Positions 37,203 through 49,813 of a DNA stretch of 64,000 nucleotides are shown piece by piece. The first letter of the stretch is position 1; the number at the start of each line of letters is the position of its first letter. The notes below the pieces were generated by a model. That model saw only the letters and a list, made by a program, of their open reading frames with translations, was not told the DNA's origin and searched no databases. The DNA is from an uncultured Pseudomonadota bacterium (GTDB lineage Bacteria; Pseudomonadota; Gammaproteobacteria; Burkholderiales; JALYOK01): NCBI GenBank assembly GCA_902826775.1, contig CADEHE010000002.1:124001-188000 (forward strand). The letters are read 5' to 3'. Made by a program: the position numbers and the translations under genes.

Positions 37203-37260
37203 GCGCGTTTCCTCTAGCGGTACGAATTACGTTAGGCGACGAGTATAGTCCGCCGCAACC

Positions 37261-37974
37261 TCACAAGTGCACCAAAGTGCCTTCATCCTCGCCCGTCACC
37301 ACCCGCTTCAAGGCACCCGCGCGGAAGATGCTAAATACCCCAATTTGCAGGCCCTGCTCGCGGCACAGGGTAAACGCCGTGGCATCCATGACTTTAAGTT
37401 GCTTGGCGATGGCCTCATCGAAGCTGACCTTAGAGTATCTCGTCGCAGTTGGCTCCAGTTTTGGATCCGCGGTGTATACCCCGTCCACTTTGGTGGCCTT
37501 TAAAACGATATCCACGTTCATTTCCATGCCGCGCAGGGCCGCGGCCGTGTCGGTGGTAAAGAACGGATTGCCGGTGCCTGCAGCGAAGATAACAACCTTG
37601 CCTTCATCCAAATAGCGTATCGCTTTGCCACGAATATAGGGCTCGGCAACCTTTTCGATGTTGAGCGCCGACTGCACGCGGCTCACTACGCCGATGCGGC
37701 GCATGGCGTCTTGCAGCGCCAGAGCATTCATGACCGTCGCCAGCATGCCCATGTAGTCCGCCGTGGCGCGGTCCATACCGGCGGCGCCGGGCGCAACGCC
37801 GCGGAAAATATTGCCGCCGCCAACGACGATACCCATCTGCACGCCGAGTTTCACCACATCGGCGATCTCGGCGACCATACGCTCGATGGTTTCGCGATTG
37901 ATGCCGTAGCTGTCGCTGCCCATCAGGGCTTCGCCTGAGAGTTTGAGCAGGACGCGACGGTACTTGAGCTTCAC
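37261..37974 (-). CDS. pyrH: UMP kinase
   Basis: 237 residues. The amino-acid-kinase fold is shown by [25 protein letters not shown] and [19 protein letters not shown]. It phosphorylates UMP to UDP for pyrimidine nucleotide synthesis. It lies six bases after tsf. Confidence 0.97.
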   Translation of the reverse strand: MKLKYRRVLLKLSGEALMGSDSYGINRETIERMVAEIADVVKLGVQMGIVVGGGNIFRGVAPGAAGMDRATADYMGMLATVMNALALQDAMRRIGVVSRVQSALNIEKVAEPYIRGKAIRYLDEGKVVIFAAGTGNPFFTTDTAAALRGMEMNVDIVLKATKVDGVYTADPKLEPTATRYSKVSFDEAIAKQLKVMDATAFTLCREQGLQIGVFSIFRAGALKRVVTGEDEGTLVHL

Positions 37975-37980
37975 AATGAC

Positions 37981-38862
37981 CTACTTCTTCACCTGCGCCA
38001 TGACTTCAGCGGCGAAGTCGGTCTGCTTCTTCTCGATCCCCTCGCCGACCACGTAGAGCTGGAACTGCGCCACACCGGCGCCTTTGGATTTGAGCAGTTG
38101 CTCGATGCTCAACTTATCGTCCTTAACGAACGGCTGACCCAGCAGCGTCACTTCCTTCAAGAACTTCTGCACGCTGCCCTCAACCATCTTCGCAACGATA
38201 TCGGCGGGCTTGCCCGATTCGGCCGCTTTCGCTTGCGCGATATCGCGCTCGCGCTGAATCAGTTCCGCGCCAACCTGCTCTTTCGACAAGGCCACCGGCT
38301 TGCTCGCGGCGATGTGCATGGCGATATCTTTTGCCAGCGTATCGTCGCCGCCGGTCACATCCACCAGCGTCGCCACTTTGGCGCCGCCATGCACATAAGC
38401 GGTGAGCCTGCCTTGTGCGTTGATCCGGACGAAACGGCGCACTTGCAGATTTTCGCCGAGCTTCATGACCAGCGCTTGGCGTGCTTCCTCGACTGTCTGC
38501 CCACTGGCAAGCTTCGCGGCCGCTAGTCCTGCCACGTCGGACGGACCTTGCGCCGCGATGGCAGCGGCGACGCTCTTGGCCAGCGCGATGAACTCCTCGT
38601 TCTTGGCGACGAAATCGGTCTCGGAATTCAGCTCGACGATTGCGCCCGTCTTGCCGTCCGCGCTCACATGCGTGCCGATGACGCCTTCAGCCGCAACACG
38701 TCCGGCGGCTTTAGTGGCTTTGGCGCCGCTCTTGATACGCATCAGGTCTTCCGCCTTGCGCAAGTCCCCGCCTGATTCCTCCAGCGCCTTCTTGCATTCC
38801 ATCATGCCGAGCCCAGTGCGCTCGCGCAATTCTTTCACCATGCTTGCGGTTATTTCCGCCAT
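37981..38862 (-). CDS. tsf: Elongation factor Ts
   Basis: 293 residues. The N-terminal UBA-like domain ([22 protein letters not shown]) and the [10 protein letters not shown] motif that displaces nucleotide from EF-Tu are intact, followed by two core subdomains. It is the nucleotide exchange factor for EF-Tu. It is separated from rpsB by a gap containing a strong stem-loop. Confidence 0.97.
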   Translation of the reverse strand: MAEITASMVKELRERTGLGMMECKKALEESGGDLRKAEDLMRIKSGAKATKAAGRVAAEGVIGTHVSADGKTGAIVELNSETDFVAKNEEFIALAKSVAAAIAAQGPSDVAGLAAAKLASGQTVEEARQALVMKLGENLQVRRFVRINAQGRLTAYVHGGAKVATLVDVTGGDDTLAKDIAMHIAASKPVALSKEQVGAELIQRERDIAQAKAAESGKPADIVAKMVEGSVQKFLKEVTLLGQPFVKDDKLSIEQLLKSKGAGVAQFQLYVVGEGIEKKQTDFAAEVMAQVKK

Positions 38863-38898
38863 TGACTGCTCCCGAATACTATTAACGACCGCTTAGCC

Positions 38899-38928
38899 GC
38901 GCGCTACCAGCAAGGGCTGGCAACGCGC
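38899..38928. promoter_or_regulatory. rpsB-tsf intergenic stem-loop
   Basis: Thirteen-base arms (GCGCGCTACCAGC and GCTGGCAACGCGC, two pairs being wobble in the transcript) around a four-base loop. It lies in the short gap between rpsB and tsf without a T-run, so partial attenuation or mRNA protection is more likely than full termination. Confidence 0.55.
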
Positions 38929-38940
38929 GTTGCGGAAAGC

Positions 38941-39684
38941 TCACTTCGCTGCGTCTTCCTCGACTTCGACGAACTCCTCGGTACTGCGCACCATCTCCTG
39001 GATCACCTGGCTGCGTCCTTCCAGCACCGCGTCGGCCACGCCGCGCGCATACAAGCGGATCGCGCGCGTGGAATCATCGTTGCCCGGAATCACGTAGTCG
39101 ATCCCGTCGAGCGAGTTGTTGGTGTCGACCACGCCGATCACCGGGATGCCGAGCGTGCGCGCTTCGGCCACGGCGATCTTGTGATAACCGACGTCGATCA
39201 CAAACAGTGCGTCGGGCAGGCTAGGCATTTCTTTGATGCCTAGCAGGCTGCGTTCCAGCTTGATCAACTCGCGCTGCATAACGAGCGCTTCTTTCTTCGG
39301 CATCTTCTCGAACGAACCGTCATCGCGCATGCCGGACAGCTCGTGCAAACGCTTTACCGACTGCTTGACCGTTTTGAAGTTGGTCAGCATGCCGCCCAGC
39401 CAACGGAAATTGACATAGGGCGCACTCGCGCGCGCGGCTTCTTCACCGACGATATCGCGCGCCTGCCGTTTGGTTCCGACAAACAAGATAGTGCCCTTGT
39501 TGGACGCCAATTGACGCACATACTTGAGCGCGTCCTGATACATCGGCAGCGACAGCTCAAGGTTAATGATATGGATGTTGTTGCGCGCGCCGAAGATGTA
39601 CGGCGCCATTTTGGGATTCCAGAAGCGAGTTTGGTGGCCAAAGTGCACCCCCGCCTCCAGCATTTGTCGCATGGTAACGGACAT
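38941..39684 (-). CDS. rpsB: 30S ribosomal protein S2
   Basis: 247 residues from the ATG at 39684, preceded by [57 protein letters not shown] and [10 protein letters not shown] are typical. It is a small-subunit protein bound near S1. The frame extends 83 codons upstream but the added sequence is not ribosomal-protein-like. [12 protein letters not shown]-terminus with an acidic tail is normal for the group. Confidence 0.97.
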   Translation of the reverse strand: MSVTMRQMLEAGVHFGHQTRFWNPKMAPYIFGARNNIHIINLELSLPMYQDALKYVRQLASNKGTILFVGTKRQARDIVGEEAARASAPYVNFRWLGGMLTNFKTVKQSVKRLHELSGMRDDGSFEKMPKKEALVMQRELIKLERSLLGIKEMPSLPDALFVIDVGYHKIAVAEARTLGIPVIGVVDTNNSLDGIDYVIPGNDDSTRAIRLYARGVADAVLEGRSQVIQEMVRSTEEFVEVEEDAAK

Positions 39685-39947
39685 GAAAAACTCCTTTAAG
39701 GTTAAACCGCCACTCGCCCGGCGCGAGATACCGCCGCGCCACCCGACAGCGTCGGGCACCTTACCTCTGGCAAGTGTGTGAATTTCCTCGACAATGTGAC
39801 CGGCGAGGATGCGCAATTGTACCACCGCGGCCGGCGCGCGCTCAAGGACTGAACTGGACCGAGTTGCGGTTCGCGGCGCCAGCAGGCTTTGACGGGTCCA
39901 AAGCTGCCTAAAGCTATAATGCCGCTCGATCATCGCTGGTCTCCCCC
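39685..39947. promoter_or_regulatory. Divergent rpsB/map control region
   Basis: 263 bases between divergent rpsB and map. On the plus strand TATAAT at 39915-39920 with TTGACG at 39889-39894 (20-base spacer, longer than ideal) would start map transcription about 20 bases before its ATG. The minus-strand side would hold the rpsB leader, where S2 autoregulation acts in other proteobacteria; I cannot define its structure here. Confidence 0.45.
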
Positions 39948-40739
39948 ATGGCGGTAAATCTCAAGACTGCAGAAGAAATCGAACGCATGCGCGTGGCCGG
40001 CCGGCTCGCGGCCGAGGTATTGGATTTCATCGCGCCCTACGTCAAGCCGGGTGTGACTACGGACAAACTCGACCGGCTGTGCCACGACTATATGGTCAAC
40101 GAGCAGAACACCATCCCGGCGCCGCTGAACTACGCGCCGCCCGGACACAATCCGTATCCGAAATCGATCTGCACATCGGTGAATCATCAAGTCTGTCACG
40201 GCGTGCCCGGCGATCGCGTGTTGAAGAACGGCGACATCGTCAATATCGATATCACCGTGATCAAAGACGGTTTTCATGGCGATACCAGCCGCATGTTTTG
40301 GGTGGGTGAACCCTCCATCCAAGCCAAGCGCCTGTGCAATGTAACTTTTGAATGTCTTTGGCGCGGCATCAAGACTGTTAAGCCTGGCGGTTATCTCGGC
40401 GACATTGGCCATGCAATTCAAAGCCATGCCGAGCGCAATGGCTACAGCGTGGTTCGCGAATTCTGCGGCCACGGCATCGGCCAGCGTTTTCATGAAGAAC
40501 CCCAGGTGCTGCACTACGGCCAAGCGAATTCCGGGCTGAAGTTACTGCCTGGCATGACCTTCACTATCGAGCCCATGATTAACGCGGGCAAGCGCGACAT
40601 TCGCCAGCTGGCCGACGGCTGGACCATCGTCACCAGCGACCACAGCCTTTCGGCGCAGTACGAACATACGGTGCTGGTCACCGAAACCGGCCATGAAGTG
40701 TTAACCGTCTCACCCGGCATGCCCGCGGCACCGGGCTAG
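39948..40739 (+). CDS. map: Methionine aminopeptidase, type I
   Basis: 263 residues. The metal ligands are seen in [20 protein letters not shown] (two Asp), [13 protein letters not shown] (His), FTIEPMIN (Glu) and the final [16 protein letters not shown] (Glu region). It removes the initiator Met from new proteins. Divergence from rpsB is the usual arrangement in betaproteobacteria. Confidence 0.96.
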   Translation: MAVNLKTAEEIERMRVAGRLAAEVLDFIAPYVKPGVTTDKLDRLCHDYMVNEQNTIPAPLNYAPPGHNPYPKSICTSVNHQVCHGVPGDRVLKNGDIVNIDITVIKDGFHGDTSRMFWVGEPSIQAKRLCNVTFECLWRGIKTVKPGGYLGDIGHAIQSHAERNGYSVVREFCGHGIGQRFHEEPQVLHYGQANSGLKLLPGMTFTIEPMINAGKRDIRQLADGWTIVTSDHSLSAQYEHTVLVTETGHEVLTVSPGMPAAPG

Positions 40740-40764
40740 CTCTCGCGCAGACAGGATTGCGTTC

Positions 40765-43380
40765 GTGGCCGCAGCCGCGCCCAACTCTGCCGCCTTTGCA
40801 AGCGCTACGCAACTAAAGCAGCGCCTTGGTGAAGGCCGCGCCGCAATCCGTGCCGAGTTCCAGCGCAGCGGCAGCGGCAAGAACGCGACGCGCTCGCACT
40901 GCGCCTTGGTGGATGATGCAGTGTGCACGGCATGGGAAACATTGCTCATGCCGGACTGCGCCTTGTTGGCCGTTGGCGGCTACGGCCGCGGCGAACTCTA
41001 CCCTTACTCAGACGTCGACGTTCTCATCTTGTTACCGCAAGCGCCGGACTCGCAGCAAGGTGGTGCCATCGAGGCGTTTGTCGCGCTGCTGTGGGACGTT
41101 GGTTTGGAGATCGGTCACAGCGTGCGCACGCTCGACGAATGTCTGCGCGAAAGCAGCGCCGACATCACCGTCGAGACCAGCTTGCTCGAAGCGCGCTATC
41201 TTGCCGGCCATAAGAAACTTGCCAAGGCGCTGGCCCACGCACTCGGCGAGCAACGCAAACCCGCCGCATTCTGGGATGCGAAATTAGCCGAGCAGCGCAA
41301 GCGTCACCTGCGTTTCCACGAGACTGCCTACAACCTCGAACCGAACATAAAGGAAAGCCCCGGCGGCTTGCGTGATTTGCAAACGGTGCTTTGGCTGGCG
41401 CACGTCATCGGTGTGGGCCACTCGTGGAAAGCGCTCGCGCGGCGAGGCGTGATAGAAGCCACCGAAGCCACCCGCATCGAGCGCGACGAGCGCTTGCTGC
41501 GCGAGTTGCGTGTGCGCCTGCACTACTTGGCCGGCCGGCGCGAAGACCGTTTGCTGTTCGACTTCCAAACCCTGCTCGCGCGCGAACTGCAGATCGAAGA
41601 TTCGGGAAAACGGCGCGCCAGCGAAATCCTGATGCAGCGCTACTACCGAACGGTCAAGGAAATCAGCCTGTATTGCAACGTGCTGCTGCAGAATTTGGCG
41701 GACCTCGCGCACCCCGAACGCGATACGACCACGCGCCGGCTCAATTTGCGCTTTCAGCGCCGCGGCGAACTCTTGGAGATGACGCAAAAGAACGTGTTCG
41801 AGCGCGAGCCGGCGACCATACTCGAAGCGTTCTTACTGCTGCAACGCCAGCCCGATCTAAGCGGCATGTCGCCGCAGACGCAGCGCGCCCTCTGGCGCGC
41901 GCGCGAGGGCATCGGCACCGGCTTTCGCGCCAACCCGTTGACGCGCGCCGCCTTGCTGCAAATCCTGCGTGAACCACGCCGCGTGACATTCGTGCTGCGG
42001 CTGATGAATCAATACGGCGTGCTCGCGCGCCTAGTGCCCGCCTTCGGCCGCATAGTCGGGCAGATGCAGCACGACGGCTATCACGTCTACACGGTCGACG
42101 AACACACGCTCAAAGTGCTGCGCAATGTGCGGCGCTTCGCCGTGCCATCGTTCGACCACGAATTTCCGTTGTGCAGCAGTTTGATGCGCGACTTCCCGCG
42201 CCCCGAGGTGCTCTACCTCGCGGCGCTGTTTCACGACATCGCCAAGGGCCGCGGCGGCGACCACTCTGCCCTCGGCAGCCGCGACGCGCTGCGTTTCACC
42301 AAGCAGCTGGGCTTGCCCGCGCAGGACTGCGCGCTGGTTGCCTGGCTCGTGGCCAAACATTTAGTGATGTCATCGACGGCGCAAAAGCAGGATTTGAGCG
42401 ATCCCAACGTGGTCATGGCGTTTGCGCGTGACATGCAAAGCGAGCGACGCTTGATCGCGCTCTATTTGCTCACCGTCGCCGACATCCGCGGCACCAGCCC
42501 GAAAGTGTGGAACGCCTGGAAAGCGAAACTGCTCGAAGATCTATTCCGAGCTGCGCGGCGCTGCTTAAGTGGTCAAGTCGACCCGGAGGCCGAATTACAC
42601 GCCAAGAAGAATGAAGCGCTCAGGCTACTGCGCGAGCAAGGCTACACCGAAGGGGTGGCGGAGACAGTGTGGGTCGACTTTGACGAGAGCTACTTTCAGC
42701 GCCACGACGCGCAAGAAATCGCTTGGCATACGCGCGCGCTGCGGCGCCGGACGCGCTCGCGCACTCCGGTCGTCAACGAACAAGCCCCCTTGGTGCAGGC
42801 GCGCGTCAGCTCGGTGGGCGAAGGTATCCAGGTAATGCTCTATTGTCCCGACCAGGAAGGTCTGTTCGCGCGCATTTGCGGGTTCTTCTCGCGCGCCGGC
42901 TACGACATCGCGGACGCCAAGATTTACACCACGCAGCGCGGCTACGCGCTGGACACGCTGCAAGTGCTTGACCAGGGCGGTGACGCTGCGCACTACCGCG
43001 ATTTTCTCGCGTACATCGAGCATGAACTGGCCGAGCGTTTGCGCACTCGCGCCGAGCTCGGCAACCCCGGGGCGGTGCGCATCAGCCGCCGCTTGCGCCA
43101 TTTCCCGATCGAGCCACAGATCGAAATCCGCTCGATCGATCAGTCCGATCTGCACACCATCAGCTTTGTTGCCGGGGATCGCGTCGGGCTGCTCTACGCC
43201 GTTTCCCTGGTGCTCCTGCGGCACGGCTTGTCGGTGCAATCCGCCAAAATCAACACGCTTGGCGAACGCGCGGAAGATACATTTTTCGTGCGTGGCCGGC
43301 TAACCGGGCAAGACCGTGCCACTCTAGAACAGGATTTGCTCGCAACGCTGCGCGGATCGATTGCAGCGCCCCCGGGATAA
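40765..43380 (+). CDS. glnD: Bifunctional uridylyltransferase/uridylyl-removing enzyme (PII sensor)
   Basis: 871 residues from a GTG at 40765. Domains in order: nucleotidyltransferase (GGYGRGELYPYSDVDVLIL, about residues 72-90), a middle domain, HD hydrolase (LAALFHDIAKGRGGDHS, about 488-504), and two C-terminal ACT domains (from about residues 690 and 795) that sense glutamine. It adds UMP to PII proteins when nitrogen is limiting and removes it when glutamine is high. It follows map by 25 bases. Confidence 0.95.
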   Translation: MAAAAPNSAAFASATQLKQRLGEGRAAIRAEFQRSGSGKNATRSHCALVDDAVCTAWETLLMPDCALLAVGGYGRGELYPYSDVDVLILLPQAPDSQQGGAIEAFVALLWDVGLEIGHSVRTLDECLRESSADITVETSLLEARYLAGHKKLAKALAHALGEQRKPAAFWDAKLAEQRKRHLRFHETAYNLEPNIKESPGGLRDLQTVLWLAHVIGVGHSWKALARRGVIEATEATRIERDERLLRELRVRLHYLAGRREDRLLFDFQTLLARELQIEDSGKRRASEILMQRYYRTVKEISLYCNVLLQNLADLAHPERDTTTRRLNLRFQRRGELLEMTQKNVFEREPATILEAFLLLQRQPDLSGMSPQTQRALWRAREGIGTGFRANPLTRAALLQILREPRRVTFVLRLMNQYGVLARLVPAFGRIVGQMQHDGYHVYTVDEHTLKVLRNVRRFAVPSFDHEFPLCSSLMRDFPRPEVLYLAALFHDIAKGRGGDHSALGSRDALRFTKQLGLPAQDCALVAWLVAKHLVMSSTAQKQDLSDPNVVMAFARDMQSERRLIALYLLTVADIRGTSPKVWNAWKAKLLEDLFRAARRCLSGQVDPEAELHAKKNEALRLLREQGYTEGVAETVWVDFDESYFQRHDAQEIAWHTRALRRRTRSRTPVVNEQAPLVQARVSSVGEGIQVMLYCPDQEGLFARICGFFSRAGYDIADAKIYTTQRGYALDTLQVLDQGGDAAHYRDFLAYIEHELAERLRTRAELGNPGAVRISRRLRHFPIEPQIEIRSIDQSDLHTISFVAGDRVGLLYAVSLVLLRHGLSVQSAKINTLGERAEDTFFVRGRLTGQDRATLEQDLLATLRGSIAAPPG

Positions 43381-43480
43381 CTTTCCTGTTTTGTGTTCAA
43401 TTGCGCTCATGCCACGTTGCGAAAACTCGCCGCCGGTCTAGAATCTCCCGCTTACTCCTCGCCCAGACTACTAAATCACC

Positions 43481-44776
43481 ATGGCCGCCCCCGCTTCGCG
43501 TTTGCGTCAGGTTACCGCCGCAGTCATCGGCAATGCACTGGAATGGTATGACTTCGTCGTCTTCGGTTTTCTCACGGCGATCATTTCCCGCCTGTTTTTC
43601 CCCGCTGAAAGCGAATACGCCTCACTGCTGTTGACCACCGCCACGTTCGGCGTCGGTTTCTTCATGCGTCCGCTCGGCGCGATTGTGCTCGGCGTCTACG
43701 CCGATAAGAAGGGGCGCAAGGCGGCGATGCAATTGATCATCGCGCTAATGACTGTGGCAATGGCGCTGATTGCGTTTGCGCCTACTTACGCCGCCATCGG
43801 CATTGCCGCGCCGATCATGATTTTGCTCGCGCGCTTGCTGCAAGGCTTCGCCACCGGCGGAGAGTTCGCCAGCGCCACTTCTTTTCTGGTTGAGACCGCG
43901 CCGATGCATCGGCGCGGCTTGTACGGATCGCTGCAAATGGTGGGGCAAAGTCTGGCGGCACTGGGCGGCGCGCTCTCCGGCGCTTTGTTGACACGCGGAC
44001 TGAGTTTAGAGCAAGTCGATGCCTGGGGTTGGCGCCTGCCGTTTATGTTCGGTTTGCTCATCGGCCCAGTGGGCATGTGGATTCGCCGTCATTTGTCGGA
44101 AACGGAAGAATTCCTACATGCGCGCAAAGCCGGCAGCAAAGCGCCTTCGCTTGCGAAGTCACTCGCGATACACCTGCGCGGCGTGCTGGTCAGTTTTGGC
44201 TTGGTCGTCAGCGGCACGATTACTTATTACGTCGTGCTGGTGTACATGCCGACGTTTGCCAAAACCCAGCTCAACATCGGCCTCGCTGATGCGTTCGTCG
44301 CGCAAGTGGTGGGTCTGCTGTGTCTAACGGCAGTGATCCCGGTCTGCGGCTGGCTGTCCGATTCGATCGGCCGCAAACCGATCATCATAACGGCACTCGC
44401 CAGCTACTTGTTGCTGCTTTACCCGCTCTTTAGCTGGGTACATGCCAACCCGACATTGACCAACTTGACCATCATGCAAGCCGTGCTTTGCAGCTCGATC
44501 GGTATGTTGTTCGGCCCGATTTCAACCGCGCTGGCCGAGCAGTTCCCCCCCGGCGTGCGCTCCACCGGACTGGCATTGGCCTACAACTTTGCCGTCATGC
44601 TGTTCGGTGGTTTCGCACAATTCATCGTCACGTGGCTAGTGCATGCGACGGGTTCGCCGATCGCCGGCGTGTATTACGTGATGGCGGGGGCCGTGGTGGG
44701 ATTGATTGCCTCTTTGTTTCTTGTCGACAGCACCCGGGGTGCCGCGCGCAAACCACTGCAAGATCCGATCAGCTAG
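43481..44776 (+). CDS. MFS transporter, metabolite:H+ symporter (MHS) type
   Basis: 431 residues with twelve predicted helices. GNALEWYDFVVFGFL at the first helix, the loop GVYADKKGRKAAMQ, RLLQGFATGGEFASATSFLVE and the WLSDSIGRKP repeat are typical of the ProP/citrate/shikimate-type MHS group. It probably imports an organic acid or compatible solute with protons; the substrate is not predictable. There is no C-terminal coiled coil of the ProP kind. It is convergent with def. Confidence 0.85.
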   Translation: MAAPASRLRQVTAAVIGNALEWYDFVVFGFLTAIISRLFFPAESEYASLLLTTATFGVGFFMRPLGAIVLGVYADKKGRKAAMQLIIALMTVAMALIAFAPTYAAIGIAAPIMILLARLLQGFATGGEFASATSFLVETAPMHRRGLYGSLQMVGQSLAALGGALSGALLTRGLSLEQVDAWGWRLPFMFGLLIGPVGMWIRRHLSETEEFLHARKAGSKAPSLAKSLAIHLRGVLVSFGLVVSGTITYYVVLVYMPTFAKTQLNIGLADAFVAQVVGLLCLTAVIPVCGWLSDSIGRKPIIITALASYLLLLYPLFSWVHANPTLTNLTIMQAVLCSSIGMLFGPISTALAEQFPPGVRSTGLALAYNFAVMLFGGFAQFIVTWLVHATGSPIAGVYYVMAGAVVGLIASLFLVDSTRGAARKPLQDPIS

Positions 44777-44780
44777 TGTG

Positions 44781-45314
44781 CTAGTCGTCCTGCAAACTCT
44801 GGCCTGGGAATAGCGCCTCGCTAAAACCAAAGTTGCGCAGATCGTCGATGCGCATCGGGTACAAGATGCCGTTGAGGTGATCCACCTCGTGTTGTACCAC
44901 GCGGGCATGAAAGCCTTGCGCGGTGCGATCAATAGCATTGCCGTCGAGATCGAAGCCGGTATAACGCAACTGCGTGTAACGCGGCACCAAACCGCGCATG
45001 CCGGGCACCGACAGGCACCCCTCCCACCCCTCCTCCATCTCGTCAGAGAGCGGCGTTAGCACCGGGTTGATCAACACGGTTTGCGGCACCGGCTCGGCAT
45101 CCGGATAACGCGGATTGCGATCGACGCCAAAAATAACGACCTGCAAGCCGACGCCGATCTGCGGTGCTGCCAACCCAGCCCCGTCCAGCGCGCGCATGGT
45201 ATCTTGCATGTCGCCAATCAATTGCCGCAACTCCGGCGTTCCGAACTGCCGCACCGCCTGAGCTTGCTCCAACAAACGCGGATCACCCATCCGCAGCACT
45301 TCCCTAACTGCCAT
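44781..45314 (-). CDS. def: Peptide deformylase
   Basis: 177 residues. [20 protein letters not shown] (Cys metal ligand) and QHEVDHLNG (HEXXH) are the three defining motifs. It removes the formyl group from nascent proteins before methionine aminopeptidase acts. The gene overlaps the phosphorylase gene by 11 bases and is the last of the minus-strand smc-to-def run. It may not be the only deformylase of the genome, as it is far from fmt. Confidence 0.94.
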   Translation of the reverse strand: MAVREVLRMGDPRLLEQAQAVRQFGTPELRQLIGDMQDTMRALDGAGLAAPQIGVGLQVVIFGVDRNPRYPDAEPVPQTVLINPVLTPLSDEMEEGWEGCLSVPGMRGLVPRYTQLRYTGFDLDGNAIDRTAQGFHARVVQHEVDHLNGILYPMRIDDLRNFGFSEALFPGQSLQDD

Positions 45315-46113
45315 CGCCGCTTACCAATTGCTCAACGATAGTGCGAACGTTTTGCATCGCGCGCTCCAACACGCGGCCAATCTCCGCCACTGAAATGCTC
45401 TCGGCGCTATTGCCCCGGCCAGCAGCGTGGTTCGCCACGACAGCGACCATGGTATAGCCAAGCTCCATTTCACGCGCCAGCGCCGCCTCCGGCATGCCGG
45501 TCATGCCGACTATTGTTGCCCCATCGCGCTCCAACCGGTCTATCTCTGCCGCCGTCTCCAAACGCGGGCCTTGCACAGCCGCGTAGACACCGTGCTGCTG
45601 CACCGCGACGCCGGCCCGGCCCGCCGCCGCCAGTAGCGCACTGCGCAATGTGGCGCAGAAAGGCTGCGTGAAATCGATGTGCACGACTGGCGCCTCGGCG
45701 CCTTCGAAGAACGTGTGTTTGCGTCCATAGGTGTAGTCGATGATTTGGTCCGGTAGCACAATGGCGCCGGGACCGCTCAGGGCAGCGAGTGCTTCCCTCG
45801 TACTCGATTCTTTTGCGCTGCTTGGCGGCGTGGTTGGCGCCCTGGGGGTAATTCCACCCACGGCGTTCACGGCGATCACTTCCCGCACGCCTTGAGCGTG
45901 CAAGGCCCAGATATTTGCGCGGTAATTGACCTCGTGCGGCGCGAGGGTATGCCCATAGCCGTGGCGCGCCAAGAACACGATGTCGCGCCCGCGCATACGC
46001 CCGAATGTAAGCGCGCCGGACGGTTCGCCGTATGGCGTGCGCACCACCTGCCGCCGCGTGATTTCCAGGTTAGTCAGTTGCGTTAGTCCACTACCACCGA
46101 TGATCGCTAACAC
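45304..46113 (-). CDS. S-methyl-5'-thioinosine phosphorylase (MTAP/PNP family) with insertion
   Basis: 269 residues. [47 protein letters not shown] and [19 protein letters not shown] are MTAP-family motifs; the last segment is especially like the Pseudomonas methylthioinosine phosphorylase. It would split methylthioinosine into hypoxanthine and methylthioribose-1-phosphate, and the next gene salvages hypoxanthine. Residues about 90-110 (Pro/Ser/Thr-rich) are an insertion absent from the family between GGI and the LPDQIIDYT motif. Confidence 0.83.
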   Translation of the reverse strand: MLAIIGGSGLTQLTNLEITRRQVVRTPYGEPSGALTFGRMRGRDIVFLARHGYGHTLAPHEVNYRANIWALHAQGVREVIAVNAVGGITPRAPTTPPSSAKESSTREALAALSGPGAIVLPDQIIDYTYGRKHTFFEGAEAPVVHIDFTQPFCATLRSALLAAAGRAGVAVQQHGVYAAVQGPRLETAAEIDRLERDGATIVGMTGMPEAALAREMELGYTMVAVVANHAAGRGNSAESISVAEIGRVLERAMQNVRTIVEQLVSGDGS

Positions 46114-46116
46114 GAG

Positions 46117-46695
46117 TTATGCACCCTCTTTAAGAGCGTAAATCGCGGGCAGATTGCGCCACAGCCCTTTGACGTCCATGCCGCAGCCAAACACATACCG
46201 ATCGGGTACGCGCAGGCCGACGAACTCGGCTTGCATTGGCTTTTCACGGCCCAACTGCTTGTCCACCAACACCGCGCTGCTAAAGGAGTGCGCGCCCGCG
46301 CCCAAAACGTGTTCGCGGATTGCCAATAGCGTCATGCCTTCATCGAGAATATCGTCGAGCACCAGCACGCTGCGCCCTTGCAGCGCGGCTTGCGGCGCGA
46401 GCAGCCAATTGAGCACGCCGCCGGCGGTCTGATCACGATAGCGTGACACCCGAATGACTTCGAACTCCAAAGGAAATTCGAGCCGCGGCAACAACTCACC
46501 GGCAAACACAAGCGCGCCGTTGGCAACGGCCAATACCAGTGGGTAGACATCGGCCAAGCGCGCACTGATCTCTGCCGCGACGCGATCAAGCGCCCGCTCC
46601 ACATCGGTGCGGCTGCACACCAACTCGGCGCTGTGCAATAGCGCGCGCGCCTGTGCGCGCGCGTGTTCGACATTTATGACGGTGGCTGTCTTCAT
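46117..46695 (-). CDS. hpt: Hypoxanthine(-guanine) phosphoribosyltransferase
   Basis: 192 residues from the ATG at 46695 (an in-frame TTG lies at 46716). The PRPP-binding motif VLVLDDILDEGMTL, LAVANGALVFAGEL and the C-terminal DRYVFGCGMDVKGLWRNLPAIYAL are typical of the 6-oxopurine group. It turns hypoxanthine or guanine plus PRPP into IMP or GMP. It is three bases upstream of the phosphorylase gene. Confidence 0.88.
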   Translation of the reverse strand: MKTATVINVEHARAQARALLHSAELVCSRTDVERALDRVAAEISARLADVYPLVLAVANGALVFAGELLPRLEFPLEFEVIRVSRYRDQTAGGVLNWLLAPQAALQGRSVLVLDDILDEGMTLLAIREHVLGAGAHSFSSAVLVDKQLGREKPMQAEFVGLRVPDRYVFGCGMDVKGLWRNLPAIYALKEGA

Positions 46696-46732
46696 CGTTG
46701 CCGCGTGTGCGCTCAAGTAGAAGTCGAAGCCG

Positions 46733-47617
46733 CTAACGCAGCAAAGCCATCTGCCGCAAATACGCGGCGAAATCTTGCCCGACTTCGGGATGCTTGAGCG
46801 CGTAAGACAAGGTCGCCTTCAGATAGCCCAATTTGCTGCCGCAGTCGTAGCGCGTCCCCTCGAATTCGTAAGCCATCACGGCTTCCTCTTTCATCAGAGC
46901 GGCAATGCCGTCAGTCAACTGAATTTCACCGCCAGCGCCGGGCTGAATTGCTGCCAGATGATCAAACACGCGCGGGGTCAAGATATAGCGGCCCACCACA
47001 CCGAGGTCTGAGGGTGCCTGCGCCGGCTCCGGTTTCTCGACGATGCCTTGCATGCGATACAAGCGCTCGGCGACCGCGCCAGCATGCACGCTGACCACAC
47101 CGTACTTGCGTGAATCCTCACGCGCGATGCGCTCGACGCCCAGAATGCTGACCGGAAACATATCGAAACGCTGCGTCATCTGCTGCAGGGCAAACGGCTG
47201 CGCATCAATCAAATCGTCCGCGAGCAGCACGGCAAAGGCTTCGTCGCCAATCAGGCTGCGCGCGCAAAGCACGGCGTGCCCCAGCCCGAGCGCTTGTGCT
47301 TGGCGCACGTATATGCACGTTACTTCGCGCGGCAGCACATCGCGCGCCTGCTCCAGCAAATCGACCTTGCCCGCAATGGCCAGCTCGGACTCCAACTCAT
47401 AGGCCTTGTCGAAATGATCTTCGATCGAGCGCTTGGTGCGGCCCGTGACGAATATCAACTCCGTGATGCCCGCCGCCACGGCCTCTTCCGCCGCGTACTG
47501 TATCAGCGGCTTGTCCACAATCGGCAACATCTCCTTGGCATTGGCCTTGGTGGCAGGCAGAAAACGAGTGCCCAATCCAGCCACCGGAAATACCGCTTTC
47601 GTCACTTTCTTCTTCAT
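46733..47617 (-). CDS. galU: UTP--glucose-1-phosphate uridylyltransferase
   Basis: 294 residues. [45 protein letters not shown] is the nucleotide-binding N-terminus; [20 protein letters not shown] and [16 protein letters not shown] follow. It makes UDP-glucose for polysaccharides. Gene position after ligA is unremarkable for the group. Confidence 0.95.
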   Translation of the reverse strand: MKKKVTKAVFPVAGLGTRFLPATKANAKEMLPIVDKPLIQYAAEEAVAAGITELIFVTGRTKRSIEDHFDKAYELESELAIAGKVDLLEQARDVLPREVTCIYVRQAQALGLGHAVLCARSLIGDEAFAVLLADDLIDAQPFALQQMTQRFDMFPVSILGVERIAREDSRKYGVVSVHAGAVAERLYRMQGIVEKPEPAQAPSDLGVVGRYILTPRVFDHLAAIQPGAGGEIQLTDGIAALMKEEAVMAYEFEGTRYDCGSKLGYLKATLSYALKHPEVGQDFAAYLRQMALLR

Positions 47618-47649
47618 ACGCTAACTCGCCTAACCCCATTCGTTGCGGC

Positions 47650-49776
<2,127 letters not shown>

Positions 49777-49813
49777 TCAGCAAGCGCGTGCGGCAGTCCA
49801 CGGCCTTCGCCGC

